From: Roseovarius sp. A-2
Lineage (GTDB): Bacteria; Pseudomonadota; Alphaproteobacteria; Rhodobacterales; Rhodobacteraceae
Direction: 5' to 3'
DNA length: 64,000 bases
Assembly (NCBI RefSeq): GCF_002072155.1
Contig: NZ_BDIY01000015.1
Coordinates: 1 to 64,000 of the forward strand
In this document: positions 1 to 9,835 of the stretch, piece by piece
Position numbering within the stretch: the stretch's first letter is position 1
Layout: the number at the start of each line of letters is the position of its first letter
Notes under the pieces: generated by a model
Told to the model about the DNA's origin: nothing
The model's database searches: none
Seen by the model: the letters and a program-made list of their open reading frames with translations, nothing else
Translations under genes and position numbers: made by a program

Positions 1-75
1 CGTGTAGATTTGTCCATGGTGAGCGGTGGCTCCTCGAAATCCAGAATTTTGGCTTCGACACTCAAAATCTACACG
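1..75. repeat. Spaced inverted repeat at the left edge
   Basis: The first 11 bases (CGTGTAGATTT) are the exact reverse complement of bases 65-75, with about 53 bases between. It could be the end of a mobile element or a hairpin that continues outside the window. No gene is supported in bases 1-124. Confidence 0.3.
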
Positions 76-124
76 ATTTCATAACTTTACGCCACTCTCA
101 CCGCCTCTTCATGAATTTTCCGGG

Positions 125-952
125 CTAACTGGCGTGGTCGCGCCCCTGCCCCGCGATCAGGTGGGTGATCTGTGCTGCCGCCTGCGCCACGGCGCGGCCG
201 AATTCCGGCAGGCGCGCGTCGGAAAAACGCGAGGACGGACCCGAGATCGACACGCCTGCGCAGGGCTCTCCCCGGTCGTTGAAAATCGCAGCCCCGATAC
301 AGGACATACCCTCGTAACGCTCGTTGCGGTCAAAGGACCAGCCCCGCGCGGCGGTTTGTTCGAGGTCTTCAAAGAGCGCACGCGGCGTCACGTGGGTGTT
401 CTCGGTAAAACCCTGAAGCCCAGCCCCCTTGAGCAGCGAAAGGCGGCGGTCTTCGGGGAGGGCCGCGAGAATCGCCTTACCGGTGCCCGAGGCATGCATC
501 GGCGTGCGTGACCCCGGCGGAAAGAAGGCGCGGATCGGGTTACCGGTTTCAACCTGGCCGATAAACACCACCTCGGCCCCGTCGGGCACGGCGAGATTGG
601 CGGTCTCACCGGTCTGCTCCATCAGGCGGCGCATCACCGGGCGACCGGCATCTGACAGGTTGGTGCGCTTGAGATAGGCCACGCCGGTGCGATAGGCCTC
701 GATGCCGATGGTCCAGTCCTGACGCTCTTCGTCGAAACGGACGAAATCGCGCTTTTGCAGGGTGGTGAGGATGCGGTGCGTTGTGGCGGTCGGAATGCCG
801 AGCGACAGCGACAGGTCGGTGAGGTTCACCCCCTCCTGCCGGGCCACCGTGGTCAGCACGCCAAGCGCGCGGTCGAGCGATTGCATCGTGCCTGCGCTGC
901 TTTCGGTGAATTGGGATTTGGGGCGGCCCCGGGGGCGTTTGGTCTGGGTCAT
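125..952 (-). CDS. bhcR: IclR-family regulator of the beta-hydroxyaspartate cycle (BhcR)
   Basis: This is a 275-residue IclR-type regulator. A winged helix-turn-helix lies at about residues 22-85 and an effector-binding domain at about 100-265. It is transcribed divergently from bhcABCD across a 204-base AT-rich gap. That is the arrangement described for the beta-hydroxyaspartate cycle, where BhcR responds to glyoxylate and controls bhcABCD. The extreme N-terminus has a basic RGRPKS stretch that resembles an AT-hook, which is unusual for IclR proteins. The family is clear from sequence; the specific name rests on the neighbouring genes. Confidence 0.9.
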   Translation of the reverse strand: MTQTKRPRGRPKSQFTESSAGTMQSLDRALGVLTTVARQEGVNLTDLSLSLGIPTATTHRILTTLQKRDFVRFDEERQDWTIGIEAYRTGVAYLKRTNLSDAGRPVMRRLMEQTGETANLAVPDGAEVVFIGQVETGNPIRAFFPPGSRTPMHASGTGKAILAALPEDRRLSLLKGAGLQGFTENTHVTPRALFEDLEQTAARGWSFDRNERYEGMSCIGAAIFNDRGEPCAGVSISGPSSRFSDARLPEFGRAVAQAAAQITHLIAGQGRDHAS

Positions 953-1032
953 GATTTGCGACTCCCTTGGTCGGCGGCTGCATTCAGAATAAAAATATTT
1001 TCCATGATTTTATATAGGGCAAAGGTGGGAAA

Positions 1033-1093
1033 ATGAAAATCATTTCATATCATAGCTTTACATATTTAAATTATTAAATGAAAAACGTTTTCA
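1033..1093. promoter_or_regulatory. Two IclR-type operator candidates in the bhcR-bhcA gap
   Basis: Bases 1033-1048 read ATGAAAATCATTTCAT, a perfect 6-bp inverted repeat with a 4-base spacer. Bases 1079-1093 repeat TGAAA-N5-TTTCA. Both resemble the E. coli IclR consensus TGGAAATNATTTCCA. Their position between bhcR and bhcA suggests BhcR binding, which is inferred. Confidence 0.55.
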
Positions 1094-1156
1094 AGAAAAT
1101 TGCTGAAAAGGTGAGCATCCGTCATAGTACTGGCATTACCCAAGGAGGATGGTGTC

Positions 1157-2350
1157 ATGTCAGATCAGAACCCGGTTTTCATTCCCGGCCCGACCAATAT
1201 TCCCGACCGGTTGCGCCGCGCGATGCAGGTGCAGACTCAGGACCACCGCTCGCCCGCTTTCATCAACACGCTGACGCCGGTGCTGTCGGGGTGTCGGACG
1301 GTGTTCGGCGCATCGGAAGCCAAGATAATCACCTTCCCGGCCTCGGGCACTGGCGGCTGGGAGGCGGCGATCACCAACACGCTGTCGCCCGGCGACACCG
1401 TTCTTGTCGCGCGCTACGGCATGTTCAGCCATCGCTGGATCGACATGTGCGAACGCCACGGGCTGAACGTGCGGATCATCGAATGCCCCTGGGGCAGCGG
1501 GGCGCCTGCCGACAAGTTTGAGGCGGCGCTGCGCGCCGATAGCGGCCACGCGATCAAGGCGGTGCTCGTCACCCATAACGAGACCGCGACCGGCGTGCGC
1601 TCCGATATCGGCGCGGTGCGGGCCGCGATGGATGCCGCCGCGCATCCCGCGCTCTTGATGGTCGATTGCGTCAGTTCCCTGGCCTCGATGCCCTTCGAGA
1701 TGGATGGCTGGGGCGTCGATATCGCGGTCTCCGGCTCGCAAAAGGGGTTCATGCTGAATACCGGCATGGCCATCCTCGCGATCAGCGGCAAGGCGCTCGC
1801 GGCGATGGAGGGCGCAAAACTGCCGCGCACCTTCTTCGATTTCCGTGATATGCTGGATGCGAACGCCAAGGGCGGCTATCCCTACACCCCGCCGCTGCAA
1901 CTGATCTACGGCATGGCCGAGAGCCTGAACATGCTGTTCGAGGAAGGGTTGGAGAATGTCTATGCCCGCCATACGCGCCTGGCCGAAGGCGTGCGGCGCG
2001 CGGTCAAGGCATGGGGTCTGCGTCTCGTGGCACAATCGCCCGAGCTTTACTCCGACACGGTCAGCGCCATTTATGTGCCTGACGGATTTGACAGCAACGC
2101 CCTGACCGAGCGCGCCTTTGCCGCCTATGGCATGAGCTTTGGCGTCGGACTGGGAGAGATGAACGGCCGCGCCTTCCGCATCGGCCATCTGGGCAGCCTG
2201 ACGGATGCGATGATGTTGTCGGGCCTGGCCACCATCGAAATGGCGATGTCCGATCTGAACTATCCGGTCAAACTGGGCTCTGGCGTGATCGCGGCGCAGG
2301 ATTACTATCGCAAGACCGCCAAGCCGGTTCTGACCGAACAAGCCGCATGA
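1157..2350 (+). CDS. bhcA: Aspartate-glyoxylate aminotransferase (BhcA)
   Basis: This is a 397-residue class V (alanine-glyoxylate type) PLP aminotransferase. The Schiff-base lysine is K196 in SGSQKGFML. In the beta-hydroxyaspartate cycle BhcA moves the amino group of aspartate to glyoxylate, giving glycine and releasing oxaloacetate. A strong AAGGAGG ribosome site at 1143-1148 fixes the ATG start. It is the first gene of a four-gene operon whose other three products make the remaining cycle enzymes. On its own the family could be serine-glyoxylate aminotransferase; the operon decides the call. Confidence 0.93.
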   Translation: MSDQNPVFIPGPTNIPDRLRRAMQVQTQDHRSPAFINTLTPVLSGCRTVFGASEAKIITFPASGTGGWEAAITNTLSPGDTVLVARYGMFSHRWIDMCERHGLNVRIIECPWGSGAPADKFEAALRADSGHAIKAVLVTHNETATGVRSDIGAVRAAMDAAAHPALLMVDCVSSLASMPFEMDGWGVDIAVSGSQKGFMLNTGMAILAISGKALAAMEGAKLPRTFFDFRDMLDANAKGGYPYTPPLQLIYGMAESLNMLFEEGLENVYARHTRLAEGVRRAVKAWGLRLVAQSPELYSDTVSAIYVPDGFDSNALTERAFAAYGMSFGVGLGEMNGRAFRIGHLGSLTDAMMLSGLATIEMAMSDLNYPVKLGSGVIAAQDYYRKTAKPVLTEQAA

Positions 2351-2361
2351 AAGGAGAGAGC

Positions 2362-3330
2362 ATGCTGGACCAACGAAGCCCGGACGATCTGACCATAGAG
2401 GACGTGCGTACGGCACATGAGCGGATCAAGCCCTATATCCACCGCACGCCGGTACTCACCTCGTCCTTTCTGAACGAGCTGACGGGCGCGGAGTTGTTCT
2501 TCAAATGCGAGAACTTTCAGAAGGCGGGCGCGTTCAAGGTGCGTGGCGCGTCGAACGCGGTGTTTGGGCTGACAGACGAGGTGGCCAAACTGGGCGTGGC
2601 GACGCACAGTTCCGGCAACCATGCGCTCAGCCTCAGTTATGCCGCCGGGCGGCGGGGTATCCCGTGTCACGTGGTCATGCCGCGCACCGCGCCGCAGGCC
2701 AAGAAAGACGCGGTGCGTGGCTATGGCGGCATCATCACCGAATGCGAGCCTTCGACGACCAGCCGCGAGGAGGTGTTCGCACGCGTGCAGGCCGAGACCG
2801 GCGCGGAATTCGTACACCCCTATAATGACTTGCGCGTCATAACCGGACAGGCCACGTGTTCGCTGGAGATGATGGAGCAGACCGAGGGGCTGGACGCCAT
2901 GATCGCGCCCATCGGGGGTGGCGGAATGATCTCGGGCACGTGCCTGACGCTGTCGAACATCGCGCCCGATGTGCAGATCTATGCCGCCGAGCCCGAGCAG
3001 GCCGATGACGCCTATCGCAGCTTCAAGGCCGGGCATATCATCGCCGATGACGCACCCGAGACCGTGGCCGACGGGCTCAAGGTGCCGCTCAAGGACAACA
3101 CCTGGCATTTCGTGAGCCACAACGTGACCGACATCCTGACCGCCAGCGAAGACGAGATCATCGACGCGATGAAGCTGATCTGGGCGCGGATGAAGATCGT
3201 GATCGAGGCCAGCTCCGCCGTGCCGCTGGCGACGATCCTGAAAAACCGCGACGTGTTCGCGGGCAGGCGAGTCGGTGTCATCATCACCGGCGGCAATGTC
3301 GATCTCGACAAACTGCCCTGGATCAAATGA
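2362..3330 (+). CDS. bhcB: Beta-hydroxyaspartate dehydratase (BhcB)
   Basis: This is a 322-residue fold-type II PLP enzyme of the serine/threonine dehydratase group. The PLP lysine is K59 in AGAFKVRGA, SSGNHALS lies at about 83-90, and a glycine-rich GGGGMISG phosphate loop follows further on. The expected reaction is dehydration of erythro-beta-hydroxyaspartate to iminosuccinate. The ATG at 2362 is preferred over an in-frame ATG at 2347, because AAGGAGAG sits just upstream of it and bhcA ends at 2350. A stand-alone gene like this would be called threonine dehydratase; context supports BhcB. Confidence 0.92.
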   Translation: MLDQRSPDDLTIEDVRTAHERIKPYIHRTPVLTSSFLNELTGAELFFKCENFQKAGAFKVRGASNAVFGLTDEVAKLGVATHSSGNHALSLSYAAGRRGIPCHVVMPRTAPQAKKDAVRGYGGIITECEPSTTSREEVFARVQAETGAEFVHPYNDLRVITGQATCSLEMMEQTEGLDAMIAPIGGGGMISGTCLTLSNIAPDVQIYAAEPEQADDAYRSFKAGHIIADDAPETVADGLKVPLKDNTWHFVSHNVTDILTASEDEIIDAMKLIWARMKIVIEASSAVPLATILKNRDVFAGRRVGVIITGGNVDLDKLPWIK

Positions 3331-3377
3331 GGACAGCCCGGGCCACGCCCGGCCAAATGGATAAACCGGAGGATACC

Positions 3378-4541
3378 ATGAAAGACGTGATCAATCTCGA
3401 AGAATACGAAGTGGGCTTTGACATCCCTGCCCTGCCGGGCATGGACGAGGCCGAGATCCAGACGCCCTGCCTCGTGCTCGATCTCGACGCGCTGGAGTGC
3501 AACATCAAGAAGATGGGCGATTGGGCACGCGACCACGGCATGCGCCACCGGGTGCACGGCAAGATGCACAAATCGGTGGATGTGGCGAAACTGCAGGAAA
3601 GCCTTGGCGGCGCCTGCGGTGTCTGCTGCCAGAAGGTGAGCGAGGCCGAGGTTTTTGCCCGTGGCGGGATCAAGGACGTGCTGGTGTCCAATCAGGTGCG
3701 CGACCCGGCCAAGATCGACCGTCTGGCGCGGATGCCCAAGCTGGGCGCACGCACGATCTGCTGTGTCGATGACCTGGCCAATGTGGCCGATCTGTCGGCG
3801 GCGGCGCAAAAGCATGGCACGCAGATCGAATGTCTGGTCGAGATCGACTGCGGCGCGGGGCGCTGCGGCGTGACCACGACACCCGAGGTGGTCGAGATCG
3901 CCAAGGCCATCGACGCCGCAGAGGGCCTCAAATTCGCCGGTATCCAAGCCTATCAGGGCGCGATGCAGCACATGGACAAGTACGAGGACCGCAAGGCCAA
4001 GATCGACCTCGCGGTGGCGCAAGTGCGCGATGCCGTCGAGAGGCTGAAGGCCGAGGGGCTGGAGTGCGACATCGTCGGCGGTGGCGGCACCGGCAGCTAT
4101 TATTTCGAGGGCAATTCCGGGGTGTATAACGAGCTTCAGTGCGGCTCTTACGCCTTCATGGATGCCGATTACGGGCGCATTCTGGACAAGGACGGCAACC
4201 GGATTGACCAGGGCGAATGGGAGAACGCGTTGTTCATCCTGACCTCGGTCATGAGCCACGCCAAGGCCGACAAGGCGATCGTCGATGCGGGGCTGAAGGC
4301 GCAGTCGGTGGATTCTGGCCTGCCCTTCATCTTTGGCCGCACGGACGTGGAATACGTCAAATGCTCGGACGAGCATGGCGTGGTCGCGGACCCCGATGGC
4401 GTGCTCAAGATCAACGAGAAGCTGCGCCTCGTGCCCGGGCACTGCGACCCGACCTGCAACGTGCATGACTGGTATGTCGGCGTGCGAAACGGCAAGGTCG
4501 AAACCGTCTGGCCGGTCTCGGCCCGTGGTCGGGCCTATTGA
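3378..4541 (+). CDS. bhcC: Beta-hydroxyaspartate aldolase (BhcC)
   Basis: This 387-residue protein has the D-threonine aldolase / DSD1-like alanine-racemase fold. The PLP-lysine region is HGKMHK at residues 60-65, and the C-terminal metal-site region carries PGHCDPTCN. The predicted reaction condenses glycine and glyoxylate into beta-hydroxyaspartate. The ATG at 3378 follows GGAGG; a longer reading frame from 3327 overlaps bhcB and lacks a better ribosome site. It is third in the operon and ends 11 bases before bhcD. Confidence 0.93.
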   Translation: MKDVINLEEYEVGFDIPALPGMDEAEIQTPCLVLDLDALECNIKKMGDWARDHGMRHRVHGKMHKSVDVAKLQESLGGACGVCCQKVSEAEVFARGGIKDVLVSNQVRDPAKIDRLARMPKLGARTICCVDDLANVADLSAAAQKHGTQIECLVEIDCGAGRCGVTTTPEVVEIAKAIDAAEGLKFAGIQAYQGAMQHMDKYEDRKAKIDLAVAQVRDAVERLKAEGLECDIVGGGGTGSYYFEGNSGVYNELQCGSYAFMDADYGRILDKDGNRIDQGEWENALFILTSVMSHAKADKAIVDAGLKAQSVDSGLPFIFGRTDVEYVKCSDEHGVVADPDGVLKINEKLRLVPGHCDPTCNVHDWYVGVRNGKVETVWPVSARGRAY

Positions 4542-4552
4542 GGACAGGCATG

Positions 4553-5545
4553 ATGGATAAGCAAGTAGAGGCTCAGGGTGTCGTCATCGTCGGCGAGGGG
4601 ATTTGCCAGCAGGTGATCAGCCGCGCCGAGGCGTTTTCAGCTGTCGAGGCCGTATTCGGCGCGATGGCCAAGGGTGAAGCCTATAACTTTCCGGTGGTGC
4701 GCGAGGCGATCGGCCATGCGGATGCGCTCTATGGCTTCAAGGGCGGGTTTGACAAATCCGGCCTGACCCTCGGGCTCAAGGCGGGCGGCTATTGGCCGGG
4801 CAACATGGACAAGGGGCTGACCAACCACCAATCCACGGTGTGCCTGTTCGATCCCGATACCGGACAGTTGTCGGCGCTGGTGGGGGGCAATTACCTCACC
4901 GCGCTGCGCACGGCGGCCTCAAGCTCGGTCTCGATCGCGCATCTGGCGCGTGAGGATTCGAAGGTCCTGGGCATGGTCGGAGCGGGCCATCAATCGACGT
5001 TCCAATTGCGCGCCGCAGCCGAGCAGCGTGATTTTGAGAAGGTCGTGGCCTGGAACCCGCATCCCGACATGCTGCCGCGTCTACAGGCAGTGGCCGAGGA
5101 GCTGGGACTGGCCTTCGAAGGCGTGAGCCAGCAGGAACTGGGCGCGCAGGCGGATGTGATCATCACGATCACCAGCGCCTTCGAGCCGCTGATCATGGCC
5201 GATTGGATCAAGCCCGGCACACATATCGCCTGCATGGGTACCGACACCAAGGGCAAGCAGGAGATCGACCCGGCGCTCTTCCAGCGAGCCACAGCCTTTG
5301 CCGACGAGATCGCGCAGTCGATCAGCATCGGCGAGGCGCAGCATGCGGTCGCGCAGGGGCTTATTTCCGAGGGCGACATCACCCCCGTCGGCGCGGTGAT
5401 CAACGGCACCCATGCCGGGCGCAGCAGCGCCGAAGAGATCACCTTGTTCGATGGCACCGGGGTGGGCTTGCAGGATCTCGCAGTGGCCTCGGTTGCGGCA
5501 CGGATCGCGCGGGACAGGGGGCTGGTGACACCCGTCAGCCTCTGA
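4553..5545 (+). CDS. bhcD: Iminosuccinate reductase (BhcD)
   Basis: This is a 330-residue member of the ornithine cyclodeaminase/mu-crystallin family. The NAD(P)-binding glycine motif is GMVGAGHQS. In this operon its job is to reduce iminosuccinate to aspartate, closing the cycle that BhcA restarts. AGGAC at 4541-4545 is better spaced for the ATG at 4553 than for the adjacent ATG at 4550. It is the last gene of bhcABCD and is followed by a terminator hairpin. Confidence 0.92.
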   Translation: MDKQVEAQGVVIVGEGICQQVISRAEAFSAVEAVFGAMAKGEAYNFPVVREAIGHADALYGFKGGFDKSGLTLGLKAGGYWPGNMDKGLTNHQSTVCLFDPDTGQLSALVGGNYLTALRTAASSSVSIAHLAREDSKVLGMVGAGHQSTFQLRAAAEQRDFEKVVAWNPHPDMLPRLQAVAEELGLAFEGVSQQELGAQADVIITITSAFEPLIMADWIKPGTHIACMGTDTKGKQEIDPALFQRATAFADEIAQSISIGEAQHAVAQGLISEGDITPVGAVINGTHAGRSSAEEITLFDGTGVGLQDLAVASVAARIARDRGLVTPVSL

Positions 5546-5580
5546 TCCCGGGACACTGTGACAATTCGGTGATTTTTGGA

Positions 5581-5617
5581 CAGGCAGCCGTTCGCACGGT
5601 TGCCTGTTCGCGTTTTC
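5581..5617 (+). terminator. Intrinsic terminator after bhcD
   Basis: CAGGCAGCCG (5581-5590) pairs with CGGTTGCCTG (5597-5606) around a TTCGCA loop, and is followed by TTCGCGTTTT. It separates bhcABCD from the downstream transporter genes. Confidence 0.7.
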
Positions 5618-5688
5618 TGTGTAGCCTGTCGCGACCTGCCGTCGTCCGGGGATGGGCGCGGCCCGAAGATCATCAGGGAGAGAAGATC

Positions 5689-6996
5689 ATGCGCAGCCTT
5701 GCACTTGGCGCGACGCTCGTTACCACCACGACGCTCACACCGCTGGCCGCACTGGCCGAAACCGAAATCCAGTTCTGGCATGCCTTTACGGGGCGCTTGG
5801 GCGAGTTGGTGGCCGAGCAGGTCGAAACGTTCAACGAGAGCCAGAGCGACTACAAGGTGAATGCCACCCACAAGGGCAACTATTCCGAGACGCTCAACGC
5901 CGGGATCGCCGCGTTTCGCGCGGGCGAGCAGCCGCATATCCTGATGGTGTTCGAGGTGGGCACTGCCACGATGATGGGGGCCAAGGGCGCGATCAGACCG
6001 GTTTACGAGGTGATGGCCGGAGACGACTTTGACCCCGACGCCTATATCGGTGCGGTAAAGGGCTATTACACCACCACCGACGGGCAGATGCTGTCGCTGC
6101 CGTTCAACTCCTCCACTCCCGTGCTCTGGGTCAACCGCGACGCTTTGAGTGGCGCGGGCATAGACCCCGATACCGATCTGAGCACATGGCAGAATGTCGA
6201 TGCCGTGCTCGATCAACTGGCCGAGGCCGGGCATTCCTGCCCGCTCACTACCGCATGGCAAAGCTGGATTCACCTCGAAAACCTGTCGGCCTATCACGAT
6301 GTACCGTTCGCCACGCAGGACAATGGCTTTGCCGGGCTCGACACCGAGCTGGCCTTTAATGGGCCGGTGCAGGTGCAGCATATCGCGCAGATGGGCGAAT
6401 GGGCCGAGGAGGGCAAGTTCATCTATGCCGGTCGCCGCAACGAGGGCAGCGCGAATTTCCGCGCCGGGGAATGCCCACTCCTCACCGAAAGCTCGGCGGG
6501 CTATGCGGGCATCAAATCCGAGGCGCAGTTCGAGTTCGACGTGCGCCCGCTGCCCTATTGGGACGGTGTCGAGGGTGCGCCGCAGAACACCATCATCGGC
6601 GGCGCGTCGCTCTGGGCGATGGAGGGGCATGAGCCTGCCGAATACGAGGCGGCGGGGGCGTTCCTCAACTTCCTGTCGTCGTCCGAGATTCAGGCCAAAT
6701 GGCATCAGGATACCGGCTATCTGCCGATCACCTCCGCCGCCGGGGACCTGACCCGGGAGCAAGGCTTCTACGAGGAAAACCCGGGCACCGATGTGGCGGT
6801 GAAACAGATGACCACCAACGCGCCCACGGCCAATTCCAAGGGTCTGCGGCTCGGCTCCTTTGACCAGATCCGCGGCATCATCGACGAAGAGCTCGAGGCC
6901 GTGTGGTCCGGCGACAAGGATGCACAGGCGGCGCTCGATTCGGCCGTGACGCGCGGCAACCAATTGCTGCGCCGCTTCGAACGCGCCAGCAACTGA
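5689..6996 (+). CDS. ugpB: Glycerol-3-phosphate ABC transporter, periplasmic binding protein
   Basis: This 435-residue extracytoplasmic binding protein belongs to the UgpB family. It has a cleavable signal peptide (hydrophobic segment ending PLAALA, mature start near [10 protein letters not shown]). The early EIQFWHAF motif and the residues SAGYAGIK are typical of UgpB. The ATG follows GGGAGAGAAG. It is the first gene of ugpBAEC. The substrate is probably sn-glycerol-3-phosphate or a glycerophosphodiester. Confidence 0.9.
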   Translation: MRSLALGATLVTTTTLTPLAALAETEIQFWHAFTGRLGELVAEQVETFNESQSDYKVNATHKGNYSETLNAGIAAFRAGEQPHILMVFEVGTATMMGAKGAIRPVYEVMAGDDFDPDAYIGAVKGYYTTTDGQMLSLPFNSSTPVLWVNRDALSGAGIDPDTDLSTWQNVDAVLDQLAEAGHSCPLTTAWQSWIHLENLSAYHDVPFATQDNGFAGLDTELAFNGPVQVQHIAQMGEWAEEGKFIYAGRRNEGSANFRAGECPLLTESSAGYAGIKSEAQFEFDVRPLPYWDGVEGAPQNTIIGGASLWAMEGHEPAEYEAAGAFLNFLSSSEIQAKWHQDTGYLPITSAAGDLTREQGFYEENPGTDVAVKQMTTNAPTANSKGLRLGSFDQIRGIIDEELEAVWSGDKDAQAALDSAVTRGNQLLRRFERASN

Positions 6997-7033
6997 AGGC
7001 ATGGGGGCGGGCGACCGCCCCCTTTATCCCCGC

Positions 7034-7915
7034 ATGGAAAAGCGCGTCACCTTCAAGGGCTGGCTTTTGCCGCTCTGTCTGATCGCGCCGCAGGTATTTA
7101 TCTCTGCGGTGTTTTTCTTCTATCCCGCCGGTCAGGCGGTATGGCAATCGTTGTTCATCCCCGACCCGTTCGGCCTGTCGTCGCAATTCGTCGGCCTTGA
7201 GAATTTCGAATACCTGCTCGGCGATCCGTTCTATCGCGCCTCTTTCATCACCACCGCGATCTTTTCCACGCTGGTCACGCTGGCGGCGATGATCCCGGCG
7301 CTGTTTCTCGCGGTGATGGCCGACCGGCTGGTGAAATCGGCAGGCGTCTACCGGACGCTGCTGATCTGGCCCTATGCCGTGGCCCCGGCGGTGGCGGGCG
7401 TGCTGTGGCTCTTCATGTTCAACACGCGGGTGGGCGTGGTGGCGTGGTATCTGGGACAGTTGGGCTATGACTGGAACCATGTGCTCAACGAGGGCGAGGC
7501 GATGGGATTGGTCGTCGTCGCCTCCGCCTGGGGGCGGATCAGCTACAATTTTCTGTTTTTCTTCGCGGCATTGCAGGCCGTCCCCCGCTCGATCATCGAG
7601 GCGGCGGCGATCGACGGCGCGCGGTTCTGGCGGCGGTTCTTCACCATCGTGCTGCCACTCCTGTCGCCGACTACGTTCTTCCTGCTGGTGGTCAATATCG
7701 TCTATGCCTTCTTCGAGACCTTCGGCGTCATCCACACCATCACCTCCGGCGGGCCACAACAGGCCACCACGATCCTCGTCTACAAGGTATTTTCTGACGG
7801 GTTCGTGGGGCAGGATCTCGGCTCCTCTGCCGCGCAATCGGTGATCCTGCTGGTGGTCGTGGGGCTGCTCACGGTGCTGCAATTCAAGTATGTCGAAAAG
7901 CGGGTGCATTACTGA
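7034..7915 (+). CDS. ugpA: Glycerol-3-phosphate ABC transporter permease
   Basis: This inner-membrane permease has about six transmembrane segments and the cytoplasmic EAA loop [14 protein letters not shown], which contacts the ATPase. The stretch [15 protein letters not shown] matches the UgpA signature. The start is uncertain: the ATG at 7034 gives 293 residues, close to E. coli UgpA, while an in-frame ATG at 7001 lies next to GAAGG but too close to it. Its stop overlaps the ugpE start in a TGATG junction. Confidence 0.88.
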   Translation: MEKRVTFKGWLLPLCLIAPQVFISAVFFFYPAGQAVWQSLFIPDPFGLSSQFVGLENFEYLLGDPFYRASFITTAIFSTLVTLAAMIPALFLAVMADRLVKSAGVYRTLLIWPYAVAPAVAGVLWLFMFNTRVGVVAWYLGQLGYDWNHVLNEGEAMGLVVVASAWGRISYNFLFFFAALQAVPRSIIEAAAIDGARFWRRFFTIVLPLLSPTTFFLLVVNIVYAFFETFGVIHTITSGGPQQATTILVYKVFSDGFVGQDLGSSAAQSVILLVVVGLLTVLQFKYVEKRVHY

Positions 7916-8772
7916 TGGCGGGTGAGATCACAGGCATGGTCGAAAAGCGCGGGTTCGGCCTTTGGCTTACCCATCTGGTGATGATCGCGGGCGTGCTCGT
8001 GATCTTCTTCCCGATCTGGCTCGCCTTCGTCGCCTCGACCGTCACGCAACCCCAAATCGTGCAGCCCCCGATGCCGATCTGGCCCGGCGATCAGTTCATC
8101 GAGAATTACACCGCCGCGCTCGTCTCGGGCGTCAACGTGCCGGTGGCGGTGATGCTGGGTAACTCCTTGGTCATGGCGGTGGGGATCGCCGTGGGCAAGA
8201 TCATCATCTCGCTGCTGTCGGCCTTCGCCATCGTCTATTTCCGATTTCCGGCGCGCAACCTGTTCTTCTGGCTGATCTTCCTCACGCTGATGTTGCCCGT
8301 CGAGGTGCGCATCGTGCCCACCTACGAGGTGATCGCGGGGTTCGGGATGCTCAACAGCTATTCGGGGCTGATCTTTCCGCTCATCGCCTCGGCCACGGCG
8401 ACGTTTCTTTTCCGGCAATTCTTTCTCACCATCCCGGACGAGTTGGCCGAGGCCGCGCGGGTGGACGGGGCGCGCCCGATGCGGTTCTTCTGGGACATCC
8501 TCTTGCCGATGAGCCGCACGAACATTGCGGCGCTGTTCGTGATCCTGTTCATCTATGGCTGGAATCAGTATCTCTGGCCGCTGCTGATCACCACCGATCC
8601 GTCGATGAACACCATCGTGATGGGGATAAAACAGATGTTCCCGAGCGGTGATGACGTGGCCGACTGGCCGGTGATCATGGCCACTTCGATCCTTGCGATG
8701 ATCCCGCCGGTGTTGGTGGTCATCTCGATGCAGAAACTATTCATCCGCGGACTCGTGGACAGCGAGAAATAG
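7915..8772 (+). CDS. ugpE: Glycerol-3-phosphate ABC transporter permease
   Basis: This is a 285-residue MalG/UgpE-type permease with six predicted membrane spans. Its EAA loop is [17 protein letters not shown]. It pairs with UgpA to form the translocation channel. It starts within the stop codon of ugpA and ends 5 bases before the ATPase gene, so the two are probably translationally coupled. Confidence 0.9.
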   Translation: MAGEITGMVEKRGFGLWLTHLVMIAGVLVIFFPIWLAFVASTVTQPQIVQPPMPIWPGDQFIENYTAALVSGVNVPVAVMLGNSLVMAVGIAVGKIIISLLSAFAIVYFRFPARNLFFWLIFLTLMLPVEVRIVPTYEVIAGFGMLNSYSGLIFPLIASATATFLFRQFFLTIPDELAEAARVDGARPMRFFWDILLPMSRTNIAALFVILFIYGWNQYLWPLLITTDPSMNTIVMGIKQMFPSGDDVADWPVIMATSILAMIPPVLVVISMQKLFIRGLVDSEK

Positions 8773-8777
8773 GCAAC

Positions 8778-9827
8778 ATGGCAACCGTAGAACTGGACGA
8801 TATCAAGAAACGCTTTGGCTCCACCGAAGTGATCAAGGGCGTGAGCATCAACGTGGCCGATGGCGAATTCATCGTCATTGTCGGCCCCTCGGGCTGTGGC
8901 AAGTCCACCTTGCTGCGCATGGTGGCGGGGCTGGAGACGATCACCGAAGGCGAATTACGCATCGGCGGCACCCGCGCCAATGACCTTGAGCCGATGGACC
9001 GCGACATCGCGATGGTGTTCCAGAATTACGCGCTCTACCCGCATATGAGCGTGGCGCAGAACATGGGCTATGGCCTGCGCATCAAGGGCCTGCCCAAGGC
9101 AGAGATCGCGGCCAAGGTGCAGGGCGTGGCGGAGTTGCTGCAACTGACCGAGCTGCTGGATCGCAAACCGAAACAGCTCTCTGGCGGACAGCGGCAGCGC
9201 GTCGCCATGGGCCGCGCCATCGTGCGCGAACCCAAGGTGTTTCTCTTTGACGAGCCGCTATCGAATCTCGACGCCAAATTGCGGGTGCAAATGCGGCTGG
9301 AAATCCGCGAATTGCAGGCCAAGCTGGGGATCACCGCGCTCTACGTCACCCATGATCAGGTCGAGGCGATGACCATGGCCGACCGGATGATTGTGATGAA
9401 CGAAGGGATCGCCGAGCAGATCGGCACGCCGCTCGATGTCTATGAACGGCCCGCAAGCCTCTTTGCCGCGCAGTTCATCGGCAGCCCGTCGATGAACGTG
9501 GTCGAGGCCGAGGGTCGCGACGGCGCGTTGCATGTCGGTGACATGCGCCTGCCCAATCCAGCCGCCGCACAGGGCCCTGTCATGCTCGGGCTGCGCCCCG
9601 AGCATCTGGTGCCCGACCCCGACGGCCCGATCGCCTTGCAAGTGCAACTGGCCGAGCCCTTGGGCGCGAACACGCTCCTGCATGGTAAATTACCCGACGG
9701 CACGGCCTTCACCGCGAGCCTTGCAGGCGTGCACAACGTGGGCCATGGCGGCGAGGCGCTGCGCCTGTCGGTGACGCCGGAACATATGCATTTCTTCGAT
9801 AAGACCACGCGCCGGCGTCTGACCTGA
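8778..9827 (+). CDS. ugpC: Glycerol-3-phosphate ABC transporter ATP-binding protein
   Basis: This is a 349-residue ATPase of the CUT1/MalK group. Walker A is GPSGCGKST at about 36-44, the ABC signature LSGGQRQR at about 134, and Walker B with D-loop is [14 protein letters not shown]-terminal TOBE/MalK regulatory region follows and includes LGLRPEHL. It energises UgpAE import. The gene converges with map, leaving only 8 bases between them. Confidence 0.92.
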   Translation: MATVELDDIKKRFGSTEVIKGVSINVADGEFIVIVGPSGCGKSTLLRMVAGLETITEGELRIGGTRANDLEPMDRDIAMVFQNYALYPHMSVAQNMGYGLRIKGLPKAEIAAKVQGVAELLQLTELLDRKPKQLSGGQRQRVAMGRAIVREPKVFLFDEPLSNLDAKLRVQMRLEIRELQAKLGITALYVTHDQVEAMTMADRMIVMNEGIAEQIGTPLDVYERPASLFAAQFIGSPSMNVVEAEGRDGALHVGDMRLPNPAAAQGPVMLGLRPEHLVPDPDGPIALQVQLAEPLGANTLLHGKLPDGTAFTASLAGVHNVGHGGEALRLSVTPEHMHFFDKTTRRRLT

Positions 9828-9835
9828 GCCGCGCC

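Noticed and set aside
26..511. Plus-strand open frame over the start of the window
   Set aside because: It is antisense to bhcR, with no homology or ribosome site.
4990..7002. 670-codon open frame on the minus strand across bhcD and ugpB
   Set aside because: It is antisense to two clearly conserved genes; high GC creates long empty frames. Similar shadows at 1160-2416 and 3012-4466 were dropped.
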